This document shows, piece after piece, positions 20,880 through 28,169 of a DNA stretch of 37,867 bases (positions are counted from its first letter, which is position 1; every line of letters begins with the position of its first letter). The DNA is taken from assembly GCA_023433515.1 (NCBI GenBank), contig JAEZCN010000005.1, positions 1 through 37,867 on the forward strand. The letters run 5' to 3'. The position numbers were made by a program, and so were the translations under genes. This stretch comes from Pseudomonadota bacterium (GTDB taxonomy: Bacteria > Pseudomonadota > Gammaproteobacteria > Steroidobacterales > Steroidobacteraceae). The notes below the pieces were generated by a model, which was not told the DNA's origin, did no database searches, and saw nothing but the letters and a program-made list of their open reading frames with translations.

Positions 20880-23309
20880 ATGGGCTGGTTGCTACGCAGA
20901 TTCTTCAGGCTATGGGTACGGGCGGCCGTGCAGCCGGCCGACCCGCCGCCGTCCCTCGCGTCGCCGACCACGCCCGTGTGTTACGTGCTCGATCGCGATT
21001 CGGTCACCGACCTGGCCGTGCTCTGCAACGTCGCGCAGAAGAAAGGCCTGCCGTATCCCGAAAAGCGCTCGGCCAGACTTCCCGCCGAACAACGTCGTAC
21101 GTATTTCGACGTGGGCTGGCGGCGCGGCTTCTGGGACGCACGCATTTCGCGTCGTCCGCCTCCGCACCTGCAGGCGATGATCGAGGAGTTGCGCGGGGAT
21201 TCGCTGCGCGACGTACTGCTCGTGCCCACCGCGGTCTACTGGGGCCGCGCCCCCCAGAAGGAAGGATCCTGGTTGCGGCTGCTGTTCGCCGAGAACTGGG
21301 CGCTCACGACGCGCGCCCGCAAGTTCTTCGCGGTGATGATCAACGGCCGCAGCGTCATGGTGGACATGGGCGAGCCGATCAGCCTGCGCTCCCTGCTCGA
21401 TGCCGCGCCCGCCACCGACCAGGCGCGCAGGGTGACCCGGCAGCTGCGCGGCATCCTGCGCCGCCAGCGCGCCACGCGCATCGGACCCGATCTCTCGCAC
21501 CGCCGCACGATCGTCGCGCAGGTGCTGCGCGGACGCGCGGTGCGCGCCGTGGTCGCGGCCGATGCGCGCGAGAAACACGACCGCTATCGTCCGGGCCTGC
21601 TGCAGGCGCGCAAGTACGCCTTCGAGATCGCGGCTAACTATTCTCACGCGTTCGTGCAGATCGCCGAGAAACTGCTCGGCCGGGTCTGGAACCGCGTCTA
21701 CGACGGCGTGAAATTCAACCACGCGGAGACGCTCAAACAGGTTTCGGAAGGCAACGAGGTGGTGTATGTGCCCTGCCACCGCAGCCACATGGACTACCTG
21801 CTGCTTTCCTACGTGATCTATCACCAGGGCTATGCGATCCCGCACATCGCGGCCGGCATCAATCTCAACATCCCGGTCATCGGCCGGCTGCTGCGCAAGG
21901 GCGGCGCGTTCTTCATCCGCCGCAGTTTCGCGGGCAACGCGCTGTACACCGTCGTGTTCATGAAATATCTCGCGGCCATCATGGCGCGCGGGCACTCGAT
22001 CGAATATTTCATCGAGGGCGGCCGCTCGCGCACCGGCCGGCTGCTGCAGCCCAAGACCGGCATGTTGTCGATGACCGTGCGCAGCTTCCTGCGCGATCCG
22101 GTACGCCCCGTGGTGTTCGTGCCGGTGTATTTCGGTTACGAGCGCATCGTCGAGGCGAACACTTACATCTCCGAGTTGTCCGGCGCGGCCAAGAAAAAAG
22201 AAAGCTGGTGGGACCTGCTGATGTCGTTGCGCGTGCTGCGCGAACGGTTCGGGACGGTCCACGTAAACGTCGGCGAACCCATCCGGCTCGACGACCTGTT
22301 GAACGAGACGATGCCGACCTGGCGCCAGCAACGTTTCGACGACGACACGCGCCTGCCCGCCGTCAACGCGCTGGTCGGGGAGCTGGCCTCGAGGATCATG
22401 CGCGGCATCAACGCGGCCGCGGCCGTCACGCCCATCAACCTGCTGGCCACCGCGCTGTTCGCGAGCCCGCGCGGTGCACTGCCGGAAAGCGTACTGCTGC
22501 GCCAGCTCGACCTGTATCTCAAGCTGCTGCGCGGCTGGCCCTACGGCCCCCGCGTCACGGTCACCAGCGCCACGTCGGCCGAGATCGTCGAATACGGCGT
22601 CTCGCTCAAGATCGTCTCGCGCCTGCCCCAGAAACTGGGCGACATCATCAAGATGAGCGAAGAGAGCGCGCAGCTCATCGCTTACTACCGCAACAACGTT
22701 CTCCATCTGTTCGCGTTGCCGTCGCTGGTGGCCTGTGCGTTCATCGGCAACTCCATGCTGCGCACCGAGGACATCCAGCGGCTCGCGTGGCGTATCTACC
22801 CTTACGTGGCCTCCGAGCTTTTCCTGCGCTGGAGGGAAGACGAGCTCGCGCGCGTCGTCGATGAGATCCTTGCTGCGCTCGGCGAACTCGGCGTGCTGCA
22901 CCCGAACGAGGACCGTACGGTCTGGCATCGCCCGCCGCCCGGGTCGCCGGCCGCGCAGCAGCTCTCGATGCTCGCCCAGGCGACGATCCAGACCATCGAA
23001 CGCTACTACCTCGCCATCTCACTGATGCTGCGTGCCGGCAGCGGCGTGATCACCCAGAAGGCGCTCGAGCAGCAATGCCAGCTCGCTGCCCAGCACATCA
23101 ACATCCTCTACGGGTTCAACTCGCCGGAATTCTTCGACAAGGCGCTGTTCCAGAACTTCATCGACCTGCTGCGCGAACGGCGCGTCATCCGCACGGGCGA
23201 GGGCGGCAACCTCGAATTCGACGAGGTCCTGGTCCGTGTCGCGGCGGACGCCCAGCTCGTCCTGTCGGAACAGATCCGGCACAGCATCCTGCAGGTCACG
23301 CAGGTCTAG
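20880..23309 (+). CDS. plsB: Glycerol-3-phosphate 1-O-acyltransferase PlsB
   Basis: An 809-residue inner-membrane enzyme that acylates sn-glycerol-3-phosphate at position 1, the first step of phospholipid synthesis; the length matches the well-known ~807-residue enzyme. The acyltransferase motifs are complete: HRSHMD (H300 to D305, the catalytic HX4D), then a segment ending KGGAFFIRRSF, the glycerol-phosphate-binding EGGRSRTGRLLQPKTG and the PVVFVPVYFGYE motif. The long N-terminal region and the helical C-terminal half are usual for PlsB. The ATG follows TGA-rich sequence with no strong Shine-Dalgarno. It is divergent from an SDR gene and stands alone, with the next gene 222 bp downstream. 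Confidence 0.96.
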   Translation: MGWLLRRFFRLWVRAAVQPADPPPSLASPTTPVCYVLDRDSVTDLAVLCNVAQKKGLPYPEKRSARLPAEQRRTYFDVGWRRGFWDARISRRPPPHLQAMIEELRGDSLRDVLLVPTAVYWGRAPQKEGSWLRLLFAENWALTTRARKFFAVMINGRSVMVDMGEPISLRSLLDAAPATDQARRVTRQLRGILRRQRATRIGPDLSHRRTIVAQVLRGRAVRAVVAADAREKHDRYRPGLLQARKYAFEIAANYSHAFVQIAEKLLGRVWNRVYDGVKFNHAETLKQVSEGNEVVYVPCHRSHMDYLLLSYVIYHQGYAIPHIAAGINLNIPVIGRLLRKGGAFFIRRSFAGNALYTVVFMKYLAAIMARGHSIEYFIEGGRSRTGRLLQPKTGMLSMTVRSFLRDPVRPVVFVPVYFGYERIVEANTYISELSGAAKKKESWWDLLMSLRVLRERFGTVHVNVGEPIRLDDLLNETMPTWRQQRFDDDTRLPAVNALVGELASRIMRGINAAAAVTPINLLATALFASPRGALPESVLLRQLDLYLKLLRGWPYGPRVTVTSATSAEIVEYGVSLKIVSRLPQKLGDIIKMSEESAQLIAYYRNNVLHLFALPSLVACAFIGNSMLRTEDIQRLAWRIYPYVASELFLRWREDELARVVDEILAALGELGVLHPNEDRTVWHRPPPGSPAAQQLSMLAQATIQTIERYYLAISLMLRAGSGVITQKALEQQCQLAAQHINILYGFNSPEFFDKALFQNFIDLLRERRVIRTGEGGNLEFDEVLVRVAADAQLVLSEQIRHSILQVTQV

Positions 23310-23531
23310 GACGAACCCCGTCCAACTATCTCGGGAATGGCCATGGGATCGTCCCGCGCTGGTGCCCTAGCTTTGGGCAGGGAGGCCGCTGCTATACTGG
23401 TCCGCAACAAGGCCGCGCTGCGATCCGCGAGGGGAGCAGCGGTGCGGCAACATTAAGATGTTCACGGCCACCGGTATGGCTGCCTTTACCTCGCGACTCG
23501 CAGCGGTTCCGCGGTCTTCAGGGGAAAGTGA
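23310..23531 (+). promoter_or_regulatory. Promoter and leader region of the DUF1302 operon
   Basis: No gene is seen in these 222 bases. TATACT at 23393-23398 is a strong -10 candidate; TTTGGG at 23372-23377 is a poor -35 (15-bp spacer). A start near 23405 would give a leader of about 125 bases. It could form a hairpin with CGCTGC and GCAGCG arms near 23416-23442. A clear Shine-Dalgarno (AGGGGAAA) precedes the ATG at 23532. I see no convincing plsB terminator. Confidence 0.5.
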
Positions 23532-25649
23532 ATGAGAAACGATCTGATCCGGCGATACGTCGTACGTTCGCTTCCGATCGTCGCGACGCTGGCACTCGCG
23601 TCGCCCGCCTCCTACGCATGGGATTTCCAGAACGATGAAGGGACGCTCAGCGGCAGCTGGGACACCACCTTCACGTACGGCCAGGCCTGGCGCATCGAAG
23701 AGCGCGACTGTCGGCTCATCGCGATCGCGAATGGTGGCTGCGGCCGGTCGCCCAACATCGACGACGGCAATCTCAATTACGGCACGGACATGTACAGCCG
23801 GGCGCTCAAGGTCCTCACCGAGCTGTCGCTGAACTCACGCAATTTCGGCGCCTTCGTGCGCGCCTCGGCGCTCTACGACGATGCCGCCGGCGACACGCAG
23901 CGCACGCCGCTGTCCGACCGGTCCGAAGACCTCGTCGAAAGTTACACGCGACTGCTCGACGCTTTCGTCTACGCGAAATTCAACCTCGGCAGCATGCCTG
24001 CCGAGCTGCGCCTCGGCCGCCAGGCGGTGAGCTGGGGCGAGAGCACCTTCATCCAGCAGGGCATCAACGTCATCAACCACTTCGACGTGTCGGCCCTGCG
24101 CGTGCCGGGCGCCGAGCTCAAGGAGGCGTTCCTGCCGCAGGAGATGGTCAACTTCAGCGTGCAGTTCACCGACGCGTTCTCCGCGCAGGCTATCTACATC
24201 ACCGACTGGAACTCGACGGTTCCCGAACCGTCCGGATCCTATTTCAGCAACAACGACTTCGCGGCCACCGGGGGCAGCAAGGTCGTGCTGGGCTTCGGTT
24301 CGTTCTCCGACATGGGCGTGGACTTCCGGCCGCTCGGCGGTCCGTACATCGAGAACTTCCAGACCGTGAACCGGCTGGACACGATCGAGCCCGATGACGA
24401 CGGGCAATTCGGCTTGAGCCTCAAGTACTACGCTCAGGGCTTCAACAACGGCACGGAGTTCGGTCTCTACTTCCTGAACTACCACAGCCGTCTGCCGCTG
24501 ATCTCGGGCCGTACCGGTTCCCAGCGCGGCATCGGCAACGCCTTCGGCGCGTTGAACGCGGTGGGTGGCGCGGCGCAGGCCATCGCCGCGGGACTGTCGC
24601 CGACGGCCGCGATCGCGACCGCGGCCAATCTCGGTGTCGCGCGCTCCGCGGCCGCGGGCGGCAATCTCACGCTCGAGCAGGCGACGCAGTACGCGGCGGT
24701 CGGCGCGAACACGTTCCTCTCCCAGGGCGACGTGACCAACCAGGCGAGCAACATCGCGACCCACGAATACGCACTCACGGCGGGTTACTACACCGAGTAT
24801 CCCGAGGACATCAAGCTCATCGGCCTGTCCTTCAACACGCAGCTGCAGTGGGGTGGCATCGCGCTGCAGGGCGAAGTCGCCTATCGACAGGACGTGCCGC
24901 TGCAATTCGACGACGTCGAGTTGCTGTTCGCGGCTTTGACACCCCTGGAGCAGAACCTGGCGGTGCTGCGCGGTACGCCCTTGCCGACCACCTGCCCGGA
25001 GGGCAATGCGGCCGCATCCACGCTCACGCATTGCGGCCAGCTCGGTGGTTTCGGCCTCGACAGTGTCGTCCAGGGCTGGGATCTCTACGACACCTACCAG
25101 GTGCAATTCACGGCGACCAAGACGTTCACCAACGTGCTCAGGGCCGCGCAGATGGTGGTCGTCGCCGAGGCTGGTCTCACGCACGTCGAGGACATGCCCG
25201 ACAAGCTCACGGGCGGACCGAATGGCCGCGGCCTGCGCTTCAACGGCCCCGCGACCAACGTGAGCGGCAACTCCGAGCTGCGCGGTCGGCACTGTCCGAC
25301 GCTGCCAACGGCGCAATGTCTCGGGCTCGACCTGGTCGAGCCGCAGAACCGCTTCGCCGATGCCACCTCGTACGGTTATCGCATCGCGGGCCGCCTCGAG
25401 TACCCCGGCCTCATGGGCCCGTGGAACGTGCTGCCGCGCTTCAACTGGCAGCATGACGTCAAGGGCACGACGCCTGGCCCCGGCGGCAACTTCGTCGACG
25501 GCCGATACGGTCTGACCCTGGGCGTGGCGGCGAACTTGATGGCCAAATGGGAGATCGATATGTCGTGGACCAAGTTCGGCGGTGCCGGACGCTGGAACGA
25601 CCTGAACGACCGCGACTTCGTCGCGGCCACTCTCAAATTCTCGTTCTGA
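23532..25649 (+). CDS. DUF1302 family outer-membrane protein
   Basis: A 705-residue exported protein. A signal peptide (ending ASYA near residue 29) is followed by WDFQNDEGTLSGSWDTTFTYGQAWR, typical of DUF1302. The middle has RLGRQAVSWGESTFIQQGINVIN and alternating strand patterns; the chain ends in Phe (TLKFSF), as outer-membrane barrels often do. An Ala/Gly-rich stretch at about residues 333-405 interrupts the barrel pattern and may be a surface loop. DUF1302 proteins are usually found next to DUF1329, YCF48-like and RND genes in proteobacteria that use hydrophobic compounds, so a role in moving such a molecule across the outer membrane is plausible but unproven. Confidence 0.9.
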   Translation: MRNDLIRRYVVRSLPIVATLALASPASYAWDFQNDEGTLSGSWDTTFTYGQAWRIEERDCRLIAIANGGCGRSPNIDDGNLNYGTDMYSRALKVLTELSLNSRNFGAFVRASALYDDAAGDTQRTPLSDRSEDLVESYTRLLDAFVYAKFNLGSMPAELRLGRQAVSWGESTFIQQGINVINHFDVSALRVPGAELKEAFLPQEMVNFSVQFTDAFSAQAIYITDWNSTVPEPSGSYFSNNDFAATGGSKVVLGFGSFSDMGVDFRPLGGPYIENFQTVNRLDTIEPDDDGQFGLSLKYYAQGFNNGTEFGLYFLNYHSRLPLISGRTGSQRGIGNAFGALNAVGGAAQAIAAGLSPTAAIATAANLGVARSAAAGGNLTLEQATQYAAVGANTFLSQGDVTNQASNIATHEYALTAGYYTEYPEDIKLIGLSFNTQLQWGGIALQGEVAYRQDVPLQFDDVELLFAALTPLEQNLAVLRGTPLPTTCPEGNAAASTLTHCGQLGGFGLDSVVQGWDLYDTYQVQFTATKTFTNVLRAAQMVVVAEAGLTHVEDMPDKLTGGPNGRGLRFNGPATNVSGNSELRGRHCPTLPTAQCLGLDLVEPQNRFADATSYGYRIAGRLEYPGLMGPWNVLPRFNWQHDVKGTTPGPGGNFVDGRYGLTLGVAANLMAKWEIDMSWTKFGGAGRWNDLNDRDFVAATLKFSF

Positions 25650-25668
25650 CCGCGACGAGGTAAAGATA

Positions 25669-27051
25669 ATGACCAGAAAATCCCTGATGTCCGCCGCCGC
25701 CGCGCTCGCCGCGGGATTGCTCTTGAGCGTGAACGCGATGGCGGCCGTATCCGCGGCCGAAGCCGCGAAGCTCGGTGCCGAGCTCACGCCGCTGGGCGCG
25801 GAAAAGGCCGGCAATGCCGACGGTTCCATCCCGGCCTGGGACGGTGGCCTGACCTCACCGGCGCAGGCGGGCTTCCCGAACTTCAAGCCCGGTCAGCATC
25901 ACCCCGATCCGTTCGCGAACGACAAGCCGCTATACACGGTCACCGCCGCGAACATGGGTCAGTACGCGGACAAGTTGACCGAAGGCCACAAGAAGCTGCT
26001 CCAGACCTATCGCAACAGCTTCAAGATGATCGTGTACCCGACGCATCGCAGCGCCGCCTCGCCGCAGCGCATCTACGACGCGACGAAGCGCATCGCCACC
26101 ACCGCGGAGCTCGCCAAGGACGGCAATGGCGTCGTGAAGGCGGGCGAGGGCGTTCCATTCCCGATCCCGAAATCGGGCGTCGAGGTCTTCTGGAATCACG
26201 TGCTGCGTTATCGTGGCGACGTCATCGTGCGCAACATCGGCCAGGCGCCGGTGACCGCGAGCGGCTCGTACACCATGGTCAAGTTCCACGACGAGACCAT
26301 GGTTGCGTACAGCCTCCCGGGCGCGAAGTCCGAGAACCTCAACAACACCATCGCATACTTCATCCAGGAGACCACCGCGCCGGCGCGCCTCGCGGGTGAA
26401 GTACTGCTGGTGCAGGAAACGCTGGACCAGTCGGTCGAGAATCGCCGCGCGTGGGTCTACAACCCCGGGCAGCGCCGCGTGCGCCGCGCGCCGAACGTCG
26501 CGTTCGACAACCCCGGCACGAACTCCGACAACCTGCGCACGTCGGACCAGTTCGACATGTACAACGGTTCGCCCGAGCGCTACGAGTGGACGCTGGTCGG
26601 CAAGAAAGAAATGCTCGTGCCGTACAACAGCTACAAGCTGCACTCGAACACGCTCAAGTACACCGACATCCTCAAGAAGAACCACATCAACCCGGATCTC
26701 GCGCGTTACGAGCTGCACCGCGTGTGGGTGGTGGAATCCAAGCTCAGGTCCGGCCAGAGCCACCTGTACACGCGCCGCACGCTCTACGTGGACGAGGACA
26801 GCTGGCAGATCCTCGCGGTCGACTGCTACGACAGCCGCGGACAGCTGTTCCGCGTCCAGGAAGGCCACGTCATCAACTTCTACGACGTGCCTGCGCTGTG
26901 GACGGTGCTCGAGACGGTCTACGACCTGACCAACGGCCGTTACCTCGCGCTGGGTCTCGACAACGAAGAGCCGCGCAGCCGCGACTTCTCGCAGAAGCGC
27001 ACCATCGCGGACTATCAGCCGGCGGCCCTGCAGCGTCGCGGAGTCCGCTAG
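25669..27051 (+). CDS. DUF1329 family periplasmic protein
   Basis: A 460-residue exported protein. The signal peptide ends near residue 25 (NAMA). The mature start AAKLGAELTPLGAEKAGNADGSIPAWDGGL is diagnostic of DUF1329, followed by FKMIVYPTHRSAASPQRIYDATKR and the YNPGQRRVRRAPNVAFDNPG segment. The conserved strands towards the C-terminus (RYELHRVWVVESKLRSG; RRTLYVDEDSW) look like the antiparallel sheet of LolA/LolB-like lipid-carrier folds, which would suit a shuttle for hydrophobic molecules between the RND pump and the outer membrane; this is inference. It starts 19 bp after the DUF1302 stop with an ACGAGGTAA-type Shine-Dalgarno. A strong hairpin follows its stop. Confidence 0.92.
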   Translation: MTRKSLMSAAAALAAGLLLSVNAMAAVSAAEAAKLGAELTPLGAEKAGNADGSIPAWDGGLTSPAQAGFPNFKPGQHHPDPFANDKPLYTVTAANMGQYADKLTEGHKKLLQTYRNSFKMIVYPTHRSAASPQRIYDATKRIATTAELAKDGNGVVKAGEGVPFPIPKSGVEVFWNHVLRYRGDVIVRNIGQAPVTASGSYTMVKFHDETMVAYSLPGAKSENLNNTIAYFIQETTAPARLAGEVLLVQETLDQSVENRRAWVYNPGQRRVRRAPNVAFDNPGTNSDNLRTSDQFDMYNGSPERYEWTLVGKKEMLVPYNSYKLHSNTLKYTDILKKNHINPDLARYELHRVWVVESKLRSGQSHLYTRRTLYVDEDSWQILAVDCYDSRGQLFRVQEGHVINFYDVPALWTVLETVYDLTNGRYLALGLDNEEPRSRDFSQKRTIADYQPAALQRRGVR

Positions 27052-27069
27052 TCGCTAGTTAGGAAATCG

Positions 27070-27106
27070 CGGGCCGGGTGGACTTGAACCACCCGGCCCG
27101 TTTACT
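27070..27106 (+). terminator. Strong hairpin after DUF1329, probable (partial) terminator
   Basis: A perfect 12-bp stem (27070-27081 with 27089-27100) with a 7-base loop ACTTGAA is followed by TTTACTTT. This could terminate or attenuate between DUF1329 and the YCF48 gene, so the downstream genes may be expressed at a lower level. On the minus strand the loop and stem have the size and T-loop sequence of a tRNA minihelix (see findings). Confidence 0.7.
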
Positions 27107-27142
27107 TTGTAGTCAACGGAAACACCTGCGAGGGGATGGCGG

Positions 27143-28168
27143 ATGAGGCAGTGGCTCGGCCTCGCACTGGTCGCGACGCTGGCGTCGGGTGGCGGTGCGC
27201 TCGCGCAGGACGCCGCGGTGCTCGACTCCGTCGATGCCGCCGATCAGCCCGCGCGTATCGCGCCGCTCGCCAGTTCCTCCCTGCTGCTCGATCTGGCGCG
27301 TGCCGGGCAGCGCATCGTCGCGGTAGGGGAGCGCGGTCACGTGCTGCTGTCCGACGACCAGGGCGCGTCCTGGCGCCAGGCAAAGAGCGTTCCGACCCGC
27401 ACGATGCTCACGGCGGTGTTCTTCGCCGACGAGGAATACGGCTGGGCCGTCGGTCACGACGAGACCATCCTCAAGACGGTGGACGGCGGCGAGACCTGGA
27501 CACGCACGCACTTCGCGCCCGAAGCGCAACAGCCGTTGCTCGACCTGTGGTTCGCGAACCGCGTGAGCGGCATCGCCGTCGGCGCGTACGGCGCATATCT
27601 CACGACCAACGACGGCGGCCGGACCTGGCAGGTCAGCAAGTTCGCTGCGCCGCCGGACCCGAAGGCCCCCCCGCTCGAGGAAGGCGAACTGCTTCCCGAC
27701 TATCATCTCAACCGGATCGTCGGTGTCGGGCCGCGGCTCTACATCGCCGCCGAGGGCGGACAGCTCTATCGCTCCGACGATCGCGGCGCGAACTGGCGCG
27801 CGCTGCCGTCCCCATACGAGGGCAGCCTGTTCGGGCTCGTGCCGATCCGCGGCGAAGGACTGCTGGCGTTCGGACTGCGTGGTCACCTCTTCCGGTCCGC
27901 GGACGGTGGCGATACCTGGTACGAGCTGCAGTCGCACACCACCGCGATGCTCACAGACGGCGTGGCGGTCAACGATCTGCGCGTCATCATCGGGGGGCTC
28001 GCCGGCGTGCTGCTGGTCTCTTCCGATGCGGGCGAGACGTTCCGGCTGACGCAGCAGGACGACCGCAAGGGAATCTCGGCCTTGCTGCCGGGTGCCGCGG
28101 GCGCGGTCATCGTGGCCGGCGAAGGCGGCGTGCGCATCATCCGCCTGGACACGGGCGCGGGTAGTTAG
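27143..28168 (+). CDS. YCF48-type beta-propeller protein
   Basis: A 341-residue exported protein. A signal peptide (ending GALAQ, near residue 22) is followed by repeated blades of the form GxxGxxLxSxDxGxxWxx: VGERGHVLLSDDQGASW, VGHDETILKTVDGGETW, VGAYGAYLTTNDGGRTW, AEGGQLYRSDDRGANW and LRGHLFRSADGGDTW. These are BNR/YCF48-type repeats that build a propeller; in cyanobacteria YCF48 assists photosystem assembly, while in DUF1302/DUF1329 loci its role is unknown and may be complex assembly. GAGGGG lies 6 bases before the ATG at 27143. The RND gene begins 1 bp after its stop, so the two are coupled. Confidence 0.9.
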   Translation: MRQWLGLALVATLASGGGALAQDAAVLDSVDAADQPARIAPLASSSLLLDLARAGQRIVAVGERGHVLLSDDQGASWRQAKSVPTRTMLTAVFFADEEYGWAVGHDETILKTVDGGETWTRTHFAPEAQQPLLDLWFANRVSGIAVGAYGAYLTTNDGGRTWQVSKFAAPPDPKAPPLEEGELLPDYHLNRIVGVGPRLYIAAEGGQLYRSDDRGANWRALPSPYEGSLFGLVPIRGEGLLAFGLRGHLFRSADGGDTWYELQSHTTAMLTDGVAVNDLRVIIGGLAGVLLVSSDAGETFRLTQQDDRKGISALLPGAAGAVIVAGEGGVRIIRLDTGAGS

Positions 28169-28169
28169 G

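Noticed and set aside
20910..22928. Long open frame antisense to plsB (about 670 codons)
   Set aside because: It is a high-GC shadow of plsB: residue composition is dominated by Arg, His, Asp, Val and Gln with no domain, while plsB motifs are complete on the plus strand. The same reasoning removes the long antisense frames at 28137-30323, 6798-8495, 23835-25886 and 10835-12418.
27070..27106. Possible minus-strand tRNA
   Set aside because: Only a T-arm plus acceptor-like stem is present; there is no D arm, anticodon arm or CCA end, so it is kept as a terminator with a tRNA-like look, not a tRNA gene.
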